From Clostridium_AM tanneri (GTDB lineage: Bacteria; Bacillota; Clostridia; Clostridiales; Clostridiaceae), in NCBI RefSeq assembly GCF_033659955.1, contig NZ_JARUJP010000017.1, positions 1 through 64,000 on the forward strand: 64,000 bases of DNA. Direction: 5' to 3'. Below the pieces are notes generated by a model, which had not been told where the DNA came from, made no database searches, and saw only the letters and a program-made list of their open reading frames with translations. The position numbers and the translations under genes are program-made. Positions 34,162 through 42,727 of this stretch are shown in pieces (the stretch's first letter is position 1; the number at the start of each line of letters is the position of its first letter).

Positions 34162-34220
34162 GGGGACAGTCTACAATTATTTGCTAATTCACTATAGCTG
34201 AAAAGTTGTAAACTGTCCCC
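34162..34220. repeat. REP-like repeat locus 6 (imperfect palindrome)
   Basis: GGGGACAGTCTACAATTATTT against inverted GAAAAGTTGTAAACTGTCCCC. The outer GGGGACAGT pairs fully but the inner core differs at several places (TCTACAATT against TTTACAACT), so the arms come from different subtypes. Confidence 0.85.
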
Positions 34221-34250
34221 AGTATGTCCAAAGATGTCCACAAATAACTA

Positions 34251-34279
34251 TTGTAACCCAAATTTACCAATGATATAAT
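34251..34279 (+). promoter_or_regulatory. Promoter of the second CWB2 gene
   Basis: TTGTAA, 17 nt, TATAAT, with the -10 31 nt before the start codon. The -35 keeps TTG only. Confidence 0.6.
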
Positions 34280-34309
34280 TACACTATCAGAGACAAGGGG
34301 GTATATAAA

Positions 34310-36436
34310 ATGAACGTGAAAAAAATAGCTTGCTTACTGTCATTAAGCTTGTGCTTAAGTATTGGAGCAGGTGCAAAGGCTAAGGCAGCATTTACGCCGG
34401 AGAGGATATCGGGAGCAAATAGATATGACACTTCTGTTTCTATCTCAAAAAATGGATGGAATGCTACTTCAGACTATGCAGTAATTGCTAATGGGGAGGA
34501 TTTCGGAGATGCGTTGAGTGCAGCACCTTTAGCAAAGAAATACAATGCTCCTATATTATTAGTTTCTAAAGATAAGTTGGACAATCAGTCAACAGTAGAT
34601 AATGTAACTAGTGAGCTTTCAAGACTAAAAGTAAAGAAGGTATTCTTAATTGGAGGAACTGGTGCAGTATCAGAGGTTGTTGAGAACATAATTAAAAACA
34701 AAGGCATTGAGCTAGAGAGAATTGCTGGAAAAGATAGATATGATACTTCTATTGAAATTGCAAAAAAGGTAGGAGCTGATAAGGGAGTAGTTGTAGCTAC
34801 TGGAGAAGATTTCCCAGATGCTTTATCTATGGCACCGATAGCAGCATCTAAAGGTATGCCGATAATATTAGTACCAAAGGATGAAGTGACTTCAGAACTA
34901 AAAGATTACCTAACAGAAAACAACAACATATCTAAAACCTATGTTATGGGTGGAAAAGATGTAATAAGTGATAAGGTATCAAAAGAATTTAAAAATGTAG
35001 AGAGAATTACAGGTAAGGATGAATATGAAAGAAACCTAAATACTTTAAATAAGTTCTCTAAGGATATGGACTATGATACAGTTTACTTAGCAAGCAGAAC
35101 AGGATTTGCAGATGCTCTTTCTGGGTCAGCTCTAGCTGCATTAACTTATTCACCAATTATATTAGTTGGAGATAACGCACAAGCTAATGTTCAAAGTTAT
35201 ATTAATGATAAAACTAAAGACATTGGACAGGTGAATGTACTAGGTGGTGAAGGGGTTGTAAAACCAGCTGTATTAGAAGCATTACTGCCTGTTGCTAAAA
35301 ATCAGACTATTAATAGCGGATTATTAAAGGCTTCTTTAAATCAAATGAACATTACTTCTATGCAAAGTGATAATACTTTGGGAGTAAATGTTACTGCAAA
35401 AGACCTTCCAAAGGAAGCGCAAGAAGTTGCTGATAAGGCAATTCCAGTAATAAATGATGCCAAAATGGGATTAAATATAAAACTTAATAGCAATAGTGCT
35501 AAAACTATAAGCAATGTTCAAGAAGATGTAACAATGCAAATAGCAGGAATGAACATAAATACTACAGTATGGGTAACTACAGATTTTTCAAGTAATCAGC
35601 CTAAGATTAAGGAAATTGTAGAAATTCCTGCGATGGCATCACCTTATCTTCCACCAGAATTAGCTGGAAAGAAGTATATGGTTATGGATCCTATAGCTAT
35701 GAATAAGGAAACAGGAGTTCCAGCACCAGACTTCAATGGTTTAGTAAATTTCTCAAAGAATTTCCAACCACAATTCCAAAGTTTTATGCAAAAGTATTCA
35801 GAAAACTGGAATCCAGGGATTAAATTCATAAGTTATAAGGGATTGGCAAGAGTAGAAACTAAAGAAGGAATGAAGTATGCACAAACTTATCAATTGAAAC
35901 TTGACGATATGAAATTAAAGGCTATATTAAATTATACTGCTAATGATTTTGTAACAAACAAGGAATATATGAATTTTGTTAAACAGTTCATGTTGTCTTG
36001 TGTTGATCTATCAGCAACACCAGATAAAGATGTTCAAAAGCAGCAGATAGAAAAGGTATTTAATGATATAGCAGCAAATCCACAGGAAGCTATGAAACAG
36101 ATAGAAGTGTTCATGGATGCTATAAAGGATTTAAAAGTAATTGGAGATAAGGGAATTGACATAACATACAAGGTTTGTGATGGATATATTATCGAAGAAA
36201 GTGGAGTTGTAGATCTTCAACTTGACATTAAAAACTTTGTATCAGTTATGAGCAAATTAAGCAATAGTCCAGTAGATAACACTTCAGAGGATATTAAAGG
36301 TATGCTAGGTTTAGGATTTAACTATACTACTGAAAATTACAATATTAATAAGAACGTTAAGATAGAACTACCTAAGCTTACAAAGGAAAATTCCTTTAAC
36401 TATGCTGACCTGTTGAAGGCAACAACTGGAGAGTAA
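34310..36436 (+). CDS. Cell surface protein with three CWB2 repeats and a large C-terminal domain
   Basis: 708 residues. Signal peptide (1-28). Three CWB2 modules (about 30-120, 130-225, 230-330) with ISGANRYDTSVSISKNG, IAGKDRYDTSIEIAKKVG and ITGKDEYERNLNTLNKF. The third module is the most divergent. Residues 340-708 are a long, mostly alpha/beta domain (VTAKDLPKEAQEVADKAIPV, QIAGMNINTTVWVTTDF, YLPPELAGKKYMVMDP) which resembles lipoprotein-like DUF families but which I cannot name. It is paralogous only in the CWB2 part to the gene before it. A repeat arm starts on the very next base after its stop. Confidence 0.88.
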   Translation: MNVKKIACLLSLSLCLSIGAGAKAKAAFTPERISGANRYDTSVSISKNGWNATSDYAVIANGEDFGDALSAAPLAKKYNAPILLVSKDKLDNQSTVDNVTSELSRLKVKKVFLIGGTGAVSEVVENIIKNKGIELERIAGKDRYDTSIEIAKKVGADKGVVVATGEDFPDALSMAPIAASKGMPIILVPKDEVTSELKDYLTENNNISKTYVMGGKDVISDKVSKEFKNVERITGKDEYERNLNTLNKFSKDMDYDTVYLASRTGFADALSGSALAALTYSPIILVGDNAQANVQSYINDKTKDIGQVNVLGGEGVVKPAVLEALLPVAKNQTINSGLLKASLNQMNITSMQSDNTLGVNVTAKDLPKEAQEVADKAIPVINDAKMGLNIKLNSNSAKTISNVQEDVTMQIAGMNINTTVWVTTDFSSNQPKIKEIVEIPAMASPYLPPELAGKKYMVMDPIAMNKETGVPAPDFNGLVNFSKNFQPQFQSFMQKYSENWNPGIKFISYKGLARVETKEGMKYAQTYQLKLDDMKLKAILNYTANDFVTNKEYMNFVKQFMLSCVDLSATPDKDVQKQQIEKVFNDIAANPQEAMKQIEVFMDAIKDLKVIGDKGIDITYKVCDGYIIEESGVVDLQLDIKNFVSVMSKLSNSPVDNTSEDIKGMLGLGFNYTTENYNINKNVKIELPKLTKENSFNYADLLKATTGE

Positions 36437-36602
36437 GGGACAGTTAACAACTTTTCAACTATTTGAGACAACCTCCTGTTAGATGAAGAGTAGGTATTAG
36501 ATTAGATAAGGTATTAAAAAGTTAAAAACTTTTTAGTACCTTATTTTTATGGGGAAAATTGTAAACCATCATTAAAGATGGTGAAAAGTTGTAGACCGTC
36601 CC
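36437..36602. repeat. REP-like repeat locus 7 (degenerate, arms far apart)
   Basis: A forward arm GGGACAGTTAACAACTTTTC begins on the base after the TAA of the CWB2 gene. An inverted arm GAAAAGTTGTAGACCGTCCC ends at 36602. Between them lies a decayed inverted arm (AAAATTGTAAACCATC, 36555-36570) and a separate hairpin, AGGTATTAAAAAGTT/AACTTTTTAGTACCTT at about 36509-36542. Confidence 0.75.
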
Positions 36603-36642
36603 TTAATTTGGTTATCAACTATTGTATTGTAGAAATATATTG

Positions 36643-36927
36643 TAGAAATATAATCATAAGTTCGAAATATCAAAAGTTGGGCGGAAAATAAAGCTAATAG
36701 TGAAGCAACAGTTATGTGGTATGGATTTTGCAGATAGATTATCTGCAGTACCTTTTACGCACCTATTATTTTTCCTAATGATTTTAAGAGAAGGAGATGC
36801 GCTTAAGTACCTGAGGATTAGAGGGGACCTTTATATAGAATCTCTAGGTGCAGTACTTGATAGCGTAACTGTAGATGGAGCTATTTATAAATTATTAGAT
36901 TTTAATAAAGTAGGAAATGATGTATAA
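36643..36927 (+). pseudogene. Wreck of a third CWB2 surface-protein gene
   Basis: Scraps in more than one frame: GMDFADRLSAVPF matches the CWB2 motif GxGFADALSAAPLA, and 36825-36890 reads RGDLYIESLGAVLDSVTVDG then AIY, close to KGDLYLEGNNATVSDITVDG of the 32524 gene. The CWB2 modules between and before these are gone. There is no start or signal peptide. It is a deletion derivative of a paralogue of the first CWB2 gene, lying in tandem with the family. Confidence 0.75.
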
Positions 36928-37013
36928 TCTTAATAACATTAAATTTATAATTTTTTATGACAAAGGTTTAGGTTAAAATTATTAATTAAATAAAAATAAG
37001 AAGGAGGAAACAA

Positions 37014-38630
37014 ATGAATAAGAAAAATAATTTAAAGCAGTATATTTCTTATGTAAAAAAGTGTAGAGCAAGTAGCATCTTTAATATAGTATTCTTAATG
37101 CTATTCTTTATAAGTAGCTTTTCATTTAATGTACAAGCTTCCACTACAGCTTTAGATGAGGCTAGAAGTATAATTAAAGAGAACTATATAAACCCTATAC
37201 CAGATAGTATTTTAAATAGGTCCACTGTAGAGGAAATTGTAAAGGGGCTGAATGATCCTTATTCACAGTATTTCTCCAAGCAAGAAGAAGAAGATTTTGT
37301 GAACTCAATAGATAACAGAATGTATGGAATAGGAATACATGTACAAATGGTAGCTGAAGGGGTCAAGGTTCAGTCTGTAATTGAAAATTCTCCAGCTTAT
37401 GATGCGGGTATTAAAGATGGAGATATAATAGTATCTGCCAATGGAAATTCTTTAGCAGGGTTGACAGCGGACCAAGCTACTTCCTATATCAAGGGAGAAG
37501 AAGGTACTATGGTTAACTTGGTAGTAAATAGAGGGGACGGTTCACAAGTTTTCGATGTTATGAGAAAAGAAATTAGTTTGCCAACAGTAACGGGAAAAAT
37601 GCTTAATGACCAAACAGCGTATATAAACATATCATCTTTTGGCACCGACACTTCACAGTTATTTACAAAAAAACTTCAGGAACTTAAGATGAGGAATCCA
37701 GAGAACTATATAGTTGATTTGAGAGACAACGGTGGAGGATACATGTATTCGGCTCTAGAGATAGCTGGAAACTTTATTGGTGAAGAACCAGCGATAACCA
37801 TAGAAAATAGAGATGGGGTTCGACAAAGATATTTAGCAGAGGCTAGTGAAAATGTTATTGACAAGCCAATTATTTTTCTTGTTAATGAATATACGGCAAG
37901 TGCCTCTGAAATATTGTCAGCAGCAGTTAAAGATTATAAAAAGGCGTTTTTTATAGGAACTACAACCTATGGAAAAGGGGTTGCTCAACAGATATTCCCG
38001 TTAACTGATGGCAGTTCAATTAAGCTAACGGTACAGAAATTTTATTCACCAATGCAGAATGAGATAAATAAAGTCGGCATATCTCCAGATTTTGAGGTTA
38101 AAGCTGACTATTCCTTAGCAGTTGCAGAATTATTTTCTGGGAAATATGTAAGTAATGTAGATAAAAGAGGATATGTGAAGGTAAGTGCTGGCGGAAAAGA
38201 ATTTAATATAGATTTGAAATTAGCAAAAGATGAAAATCACTGGGCAGCATTTAAGTATATTATAGATAATGTTTCAAAAGAAGATGTCTATATAGGTACT
38301 GAGAATGGATGGGCAAAGGCTCCAGAAGATTATTTCAATAATATTTATAAGTTCTTATACGGTAATTACAAAACCTTTGAAACTCTAAAAAACGTAGACG
38401 AAAATAAGGTTTTCACTGTAACATTCAATAAATCCGTAAACATAGATACTATAAGACAATATACGGATATTGAGGTTATAGACTCAGAGACAGGCAAACG
38501 TGCAGCCTTTGATATTAATAAAGTTGATGACAGCAAAATAAGTTTAGCTCCAAAAGAAAGTCTAGAAAAGGGAAAGACTTACTATATAAAAATAAAAAAT
38601 GTTATAAAGCCTTTTACTGTAAGAAATTAG
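37014..38630 (+). CDS. Secreted S41 (CtpA-like) C-terminal processing protease with PDZ and Ig-like domains
   Basis: 538 residues. N-terminal membrane/signal helix (about 20-42), S41 N-terminal helices, PDZ domain (about 95-180), protease core with catalytic Ser in TASASEILSAAVKDY and Lys in TYGKGVAQQIF, a linker, and a C-terminal SbsA-type Ig domain (about 460-535; NKVFTVTFNKSVNIDTIRQY). It should cut exported proteins near their C-termini. AGGAGG precedes the ATG. At 37533-37553 the PDZ part holds a repeat arm read GDGSQVF. Alignment with ordinary CtpA proteins suggests no length change at this place. Confidence 0.92.
   Translation: MNKKNNLKQYISYVKKCRASSIFNIVFLMLFFISSFSFNVQASTTALDEARSIIKENYINPIPDSILNRSTVEEIVKGLNDPYSQYFSKQEEEDFVNSIDNRMYGIGIHVQMVAEGVKVQSVIENSPAYDAGIKDGDIIVSANGNSLAGLTADQATSYIKGEEGTMVNLVVNRGDGSQVFDVMRKEISLPTVTGKMLNDQTAYINISSFGTDTSQLFTKKLQELKMRNPENYIVDLRDNGGGYMYSALEIAGNFIGEEPAITIENRDGVRQRYLAEASENVIDKPIIFLVNEYTASASEILSAAVKDYKKAFFIGTTTYGKGVAQQIFPLTDGSSIKLTVQKFYSPMQNEINKVGISPDFEVKADYSLAVAELFSGKYVSNVDKRGYVKVSAGGKEFNIDLKLAKDENHWAAFKYIIDNVSKEDVYIGTENGWAKAPEDYFNNIYKFLYGNYKTFETLKNVDENKVFTVTFNKSVNIDTIRQYTDIEVIDSETGKRAAFDINKVDDSKISLAPKESLEKGKTYYIKIKNVIKPFTVRN
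37533..37553 (+). repeat. REP-like arm inside the S41 protease gene
   Basis: GGGGACGGTTCACAAGTTTTC, one base from an arm seen elsewhere (T to G), in frame as G-D-G-S-Q-V-F. Confidence 0.8.
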
Positions 38631-38639
38631 GGTGAGATA

Positions 38640-39353
38640 ATGGGGACAGTTTACAATTATTCACCTTTTAACTATAAAATAATAAGAAGAAAGAGAAAAA
38701 CTATTGGCATTAAGATAACAGAGGAAGGTGAGATTGTTGTTATCTCTCCTTTAAATATTGATAAAAAAGTTATAGATGCTGTGGTTAAAAGTAAGGAAAA
38801 ATGGATAAAAGGTAAGCTTACAGAAATAAATGAGGCAAGGCTTACTCACAAAAGCATAGAGTTTAAGTCAGGAGAAGAATTGCTTTATCTAGGAGAAAAT
38901 ATAGCTTTAGAGATTTTCCAAGCTAATATTATGGATTCTAGCATTTTAATTTCGGATAAGCTTATGAAGGTATTTATAGGTAGTAACCAAAGAAGCAAGG
39001 GGGAAAATATAAGAGATTTAGTAATAAACTTTTATAAAAAAGAGGCTAGGAGAATATTTTTAGAAAGAACTATTGCTTACAAGGACATAATTGGAGTATA
39101 TCCAAAGCGAATAACAGTCAAAGATCAAAAAACTGTTTGGGGTAGCTGTTCATCTAAAGGAAACTTGAATTATAATTACAGACTTTTAATGGCCCCTATA
39201 GAAATTATTGATTATGTGGTAGTGCATGAATTATGTCATTTAAGGCACATGAATCACTCTAAGCAATATTGGGGCGTTGTCCAGTCAGTATTGCCGGATT
39301 ATGAGGAACGAAGACAATGGCTTAAGGTTAATGGAAATAAACTCAGGATCTAA
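38640..39353 (+). CDS. YgjP-type M48-like (SprT/WLM fold) metal-dependent hydrolase
   Basis: 237 residues. The zinc site is VVHELCHLRHMNHSKQYW (HExxH with a further His), preceded by KTVWGSCSSKGNLNYNYRLL, the conserved WGSC...LNFN.RL block of YgjP/DUF45 proteins. The N-terminus has IIRRKRKTIGIKITEEGEI as in the family. Role: predicted protease or nucleic-acid-linked hydrolase, experimentally little known. GGTGAG lies close before the ATG. The last base of the ATG is the first G of a repeat arm, so the first eight residues (GTVYNYSP) come from the repeat. Confidence 0.85.
   Translation: MGTVYNYSPFNYKIIRRKRKTIGIKITEEGEIVVISPLNIDKKVIDAVVKSKEKWIKGKLTEINEARLTHKSIEFKSGEELLYLGENIALEIFQANIMDSSILISDKLMKVFIGSNQRSKGENIRDLVINFYKKEARRIFLERTIAYKDIIGVYPKRITVKDQKTVWGSCSSKGNLNYNYRLLMAPIEIIDYVVVHELCHLRHMNHSKQYWGVVQSVLPDYEERRQWLKVNGNKLRI
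38642..38662 (+). repeat. REP-like arm at the start of the YgjP-type gene
   Basis: GGGGACAGTTTACAATTATTC; its first G completes the ATG start codon. Read in a different frame (G-T-V-Y-N-Y-S) from the arms in other genes. Confidence 0.85.
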
Positions 39354-39399
39354 GGGACGGTTAACAATTATTTTTCATAGAATAATTGTTAACCGTCCC
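39354..39399. repeat. REP-like repeat locus 10 (perfect palindrome, 3' side of RAYT)
   Basis: GGGACGGTTAACAATTATT and AATAATTGTTAACCGTCCC pair completely over 19 bp. It starts on the base after the YgjP-type stop codon and lies 121 bp from the 3' end of the RAYT gene, which is convergent. Confidence 0.92.
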
Positions 39400-39520
39400 T
39401 TATTTTGATGAATTTAGTTAGATGGGTTAACCATTTTAATAGCTTGTCTTATAATTGCATAAATAAGTTTAATTTAAATTTTAAAGGGTTATAGGATTAT
39501 TTTTGGTAGGTGAAAAATTT

Positions 39521-40435
39521 TTAAGCAGTTTTACTGTATTCAATAAAATCATTTATAATATCTTTATATCTCTCATCAGTACTTACTAGAGAAACTCCCT
39601 TTTCATATAGCCGCCAAATGTTAGAAGTTGTAGTGTTACCAATAACATCACAAATCCCAGTTAAGCTGAAGCCACATAAAGCTCTAAGTAAAAATACACA
39701 TACTGATTTTAATTCTGAGTTTTTGTGTGTATATTTCGCATGTATACAGAAGGCTTTCTTGGTATATTTCGAAACGAAGTCCACAACATTTTCAGGCTTA
39801 AAATCTCTAATAAGCAAGTGCCTTTCTGCTACATAACACTGCTCTTTTTCTTCAAATTCTATTTCCTTTTCAATATCTGAACTTGTAGACCTAAGTACTA
39901 GTTCCAAGTATGTTTTTCTTGCCGTATTAATATTCTTACCAAAGCGTTCTAATATAAAGTTTATATTTATAATATCAGAAAATGGAGACTTATTTACTAG
40001 ATAAGTTTTTAAACTGGAATAAGGATAGTCTTGTATATTATTAGTATACTCCTTTATATCCTTTGGATTACTATGTATATATACTGATGCAGTAACAGCA
40101 TAAGCATCTTCTTCTATAGGCTTACTCTTAAATCTATCTGCAAATACATGACCATGCCTTTCATATTTTTTATTGTAATATTGAGCATAACTTTGATTAA
40201 TTGACTTCATAAACTTGGAGATATCAGCACCATTATCACAAATCTCCAAGTGATAGTGCGTATCCATAAGTACAAATGAATAAACTAAAAATTTATTAGC
40301 TTTTTGATACTTTCTAACGATACTCATAAACTTATCTTTGTCACTAGACTCTCTAAAAAGCTGAATTTCACTTATACTTCTACTCATGATGTGATGTATG
40401 TGGCTTAAGCCCTTCTTACGAGCTGTTCTTGGCAT
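39521..40435 (-). CDS. REP-associated tyrosine transposase (RAYT, IS200/Y1 superfamily)
   Basis: 304 residues. Y1 transposase domain at about 8-130: the start RKKGLSHIHHIMSRSI, the metal-binding pair His60-x-His62 in VLMDTHYHLEI, a helix with candidate catalytic Tyr83/86/87 in SINQSYAQYYNKKYERHGHV and FADRFKSKPI. Single-copy RAYTs mobilise or maintain REP palindromes and lack flanking IS ends. The C-terminal part (about 225-295) is a helix-turn-helix-like domain (LLRALCGFSLTGICDVIGN) as in DnaA-C-like tails of Firmicute RAYTs. ATG 40435 with AGGGGTG upstream. Repeat copies sit on both sides (39354-39399 and 40575-40628), the mark of a REP/RAYT pair. Confidence 0.9.
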   Translation of the reverse strand: MPRTARKKGLSHIHHIMSRSISEIQLFRESSDKDKFMSIVRKYQKANKFLVYSFVLMDTHYHLEICDNGADISKFMKSINQSYAQYYNKKYERHGHVFADRFKSKPIEEDAYAVTASVYIHSNPKDIKEYTNNIQDYPYSSLKTYLVNKSPFSDIININFILERFGKNINTARKTYLELVLRSTSSDIEKEIEFEEKEQCYVAERHLLIRDFKPENVVDFVSKYTKKAFCIHAKYTHKNSELKSVCVFLLRALCGFSLTGICDVIGNTTTSNIWRLYEKGVSLVSTDERYKDIINDFIEYSKTA

Positions 40436-40574
40436 TTAGTTTCACCCCTTTTATATGTTAATTAAATTATTGACATATTATAGTAATATAAACGTATATA
40501 ATTAGATGTAAGATAATTAATTATTGTAATTACTCCATAGTATCCTGTGTTAATCAAAATAGAGTGGTATCAAA

Positions 40575-40628
40575 GAAAAGTTGTTAACCGTCCCCATTCC
40601 AGAACCCCAAAAGATTGTTAACTGTCCC
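40575..40628 (-). repeat. REP-like repeat locus 11 (two arms in tandem, 5' side of RAYT)
   Basis: Two inverted-orientation arms, GAAAAGTTGTTAACCGTCCCC (40575-40595) and AAAAGATTGTTAACTGTCCC (40609-40628). Both share the TTAACAA core of the locus 10 palindrome, so the arms around the transposase form one subtype. They lie 140 bp upstream of the RAYT start. Confidence 0.88.
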
Positions 40629-40725
40629 ATAATTTAGAGTCTGTCGTATAGACAATATTATGGATATAAAGTAAAATATAAAATAGTATCACTGTGAAAA
40701 GAAACTAAAATCAAGGAGAAAAAGT

Positions 40726-41277
40726 ATGAGTTTGTATTCATTATTCGTAATAGCCTTAGCTCTTTCATTAGATGCCTTTGGCGTGGCGCTTTGTATAGGA
40801 CTTAACAATGGAATAAAAAGAGGTACTAAGGTATTATTTGCAAGTTCATTTGGGTTTTTCCAGTTTCTATTTTCCTTAGTTGGAGCCTATGCTGGCTTTT
40901 TGTTTAATACATATATAGCATCAGTGCCAGAAATAATTGGTGGGGCACTAATAGCTATAGTTGGAGGAATGATGTTAAAAGAAGGGCTTGAAAGCAAGGA
41001 TGAATGTCCGTTGATAAAACCAGGCATGTTTATAGTTTTGGGGATATCTGTAAGTATTGATGCCATGGTTATAGGGTTTACAGCTCTTGATAATATATCG
41101 AGTAACTTAGTAATTTTACAAAATACATTGTTTATAGGTTTTATAACTTTATTGATGTCAATGACAGCGTTTATTATTGCAAGGTATTTAAAAAGAATAA
41201 CTGTGGTAAGCAAATATGCAGACTATATTGGCGGAATAATATTAATCATTTTTGGGATAAAAATTATGTTTTTTTAA
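40726..41277 (+). CDS. mntP: Manganese efflux pump MntP
   Basis: 183 residues, six helices. The two halves carry the MntP acidic motifs ALALSLDAFGVAL and GISVSIDAMVIGFTAL, which line the Mn2+ path. Length and layout are typical of MntP (DUF204). AAGGAG upstream of ATG. It lies 18 bp before a Fur-family regulator and may be regulated by it. I looked for a yybP-ykoY manganese riboswitch in the leader and did not find one. Confidence 0.93.
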   Translation: MSLYSLFVIALALSLDAFGVALCIGLNNGIKRGTKVLFASSFGFFQFLFSLVGAYAGFLFNTYIASVPEIIGGALIAIVGGMMLKEGLESKDECPLIKPGMFIVLGISVSIDAMVIGFTALDNISSNLVILQNTLFIGFITLLMSMTAFIIARYLKRITVVSKYADYIGGIILIIFGIKIMFF

Positions 41278-41295
41278 AAATTTGGGGTGAAAGTA

Positions 41296-41715
41296 TTGGA
41301 GATAGAACAATATTTAAGACAGCATGGTATAAAGGTTACAAAGGGAAGAATAGCGGTATTAGATATAATATGTAAAAGTGATGGTGCTGTAAGTGTAGAA
41401 TATATTTTTGAAGAGTGCAAGAGGTGTGGTATGAATATTGATTTATCCACAGTTTATAGGTCTTTAGAGTTATTTGAAGGTAAGAATATTGTAGGTAAGT
41501 TTGATTTAGGAAAGGGAAAATACAGCTACGCATTAAAAAAAGAAGATCATAAGCATGTACTGCAGTGTAAGTTATGTCATAAGGAAGTTGAAATAGACTG
41601 TCCAATGCAACAAATCAAAGAATTAATTAAAGATAAGACTGGTTTTGTTTTTGATAAGGAAGAACTAGATATTAAACTAGAGGGAGTATGTGAGGAATGT
41701 AGAAAACAAGAATAG
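41296..41715 (+). CDS. Fur-family metalloregulator
   Basis: 139 residues from TTG 41296 (GTG 41287 is also possible but GGGGTG then overlaps it). N-terminal winged helix with EQYLRQHGIKVTKGRIAVLD and FEECKRCGMNIDLSTVYRSLELFE, C-terminal part with DHKHVLQCKLCHKEVEIDCP and a closing CEECRK, the structural Zn(Cys)4 site. Fur members include Fur, Zur, PerR and Mur; key residues do not decide here. As mntP is just upstream, manganese or peroxide sensing is a guess. Confidence 0.85.
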   Translation: MEIEQYLRQHGIKVTKGRIAVLDIICKSDGAVSVEYIFEECKRCGMNIDLSTVYRSLELFEGKNIVGKFDLGKGKYSYALKKEDHKHVLQCKLCHKEVEIDCPMQQIKELIKDKTGFVFDKEELDIKLEGVCEECRKQE

Positions 41716-41735
41716 AAGGAGTTTCTATTCTTGTT
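41705..41735. terminator. Bidirectional terminator
   Basis: AACAAGAATAGAA and TTCTATTCTTGTT form a 12-13 bp stem that overlaps the Fur-family stop codon, with T tract after it; it serves both convergent genes. Confidence 0.8.
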
Positions 41736-41742
41736 AATCTAA

Positions 41743-42075
41743 TTAGTATTCATTTTTTGCTGCAACTTCATCAGGATATACCTTTTTAACTTTCCATGTG
41801 CCGCGGCTGGTTTTCTCTAGAAATACGCTGTAGGCTACTTTTTTATGTGGAATCTTTTTTTCAGTTCCATCAATCTTAACTACAGCAACAGTGCCATTTG
41901 AAAAAGATAGATCAGAGGAACTTATTTGATACATTTTATATTCATTAAAAATCCCAGTAGTAAAATAATTTTCAACAGCATAGTTAATATCCTTACTTTT
42001 ATTAGAAATGTAGGTGTATTTAATTAGCCCGCCAACTAGGACTACTGATAAGCAAAGTAATAAAAGTTTCCTCAT
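41743..42075 (-). CDS. Small membrane-anchored protein of unknown function
   Basis: 110 residues from ATG 42075, with AAGGGGTGAG just upstream (the frame start at 42105 has no ribosome site). One N-terminal helix (LLLLCLSVVLVGGLIKYTYI), then a folded outside domain with NYFTTGIFNEYKMYQISSSDL, VAVVKIDGTEKKIPHKKVAY and GTWKVKKVYPDE. The end resembles NTF2-like or DUF4878-like small domains but I cannot assign one. Confidence 0.6.
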   Translation of the reverse strand: MRKLLLLCLSVVLVGGLIKYTYISNKSKDINYAVENYFTTGIFNEYKMYQISSSDLSFSNGTVAVVKIDGTEKKIPHKKVAYSVFLEKTSRGTWKVKKVYPDEVAAKNEY

Positions 42076-42178
42076 AGCCTCACCCCTTTTGGGAAATATA
42101 TCCAATACTATAATAACTAAATTTTATAAATAAGTAAATACTAAATACTATTAAATTGATTTAAGGCGGTGTTTATAT

Positions 42179-42583
42179 ATGGAATTTTCATCTTTAGTAT
42201 TAATGGAAAAAGATAAAGAAACTGGTTTTATGGTAAAAGAATTAGGAAGTTATGAAGTTAGCGAAGGTGCAGAAAATATATCTAAAATGTTTTATGACGG
42301 CGAAAAAGTAAACGTATATTTTGATACAAATAAGGACGTTGAAGACTGGGAGTATTCTGCAATATTTGACTTATTTAACGAAGAGGAATTTGTAGAAAGT
42401 GGATATAATATAGAACAAGTTGACAGTGAATATAATCCAACTTGGTTAGTAAAGTTTGATTATGATGAAGAACATTCTGTTGTGGCTGAAAAGCTTAATA
42501 AATTATGTGCTTTAATAAGTACTTCTATTAGCAAAGTTATTGTAGATATAGAGGGAAAAGAGGAAGAATATAGGGAAGACTAA
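42179..42583 (+). CDS. Conserved acidic clostridial protein (possibly DUF6762)
   Basis: 134 residues, cytosolic, very acidic. EFSSLVLMEKDKETGFMVKE, then KMFYDGEKVNVYFDTNKDVE and WEYSAIFDLFNEEEF. Length and sequence fit a small clostridial family I know as DUF6762, without known function. GGCGGTG precedes the ATG. Followed by an HD-GYP gene 145 bp on, and no shared operon is obvious. Confidence 0.55.
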   Translation: MEFSSLVLMEKDKETGFMVKELGSYEVSEGAENISKMFYDGEKVNVYFDTNKDVEDWEYSAIFDLFNEEEFVESGYNIEQVDSEYNPTWLVKFDYDEEHSVVAEKLNKLCALISTSISKVIVDIEGKEEEYRED

Positions 42584-42727
42584 AGACTATAATTTATAGT
42601 GAAAATTGAAATAAATAATAAAAGTTCTCAAAAGATAAGTGTTAACTATTTAACTTTTTATGATATCATGTTATAGTTTAAAAGGAGAAAAGTTAGAAGT
42701 TCTAGGAAACTTTATTGAGGTGGAAAG

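Noticed and set aside
39618..39836. Plus-strand small gene over the RAYT gene
   Set aside because: It is an antisense shadow of the RAYT frame, with no ribosome site and no domain.
40436..40725. yybP-ykoY manganese riboswitch before mntP
   Set aside because: The conserved loop sequences are not found; the region holds two repeat arms and plain AT-rich DNA.
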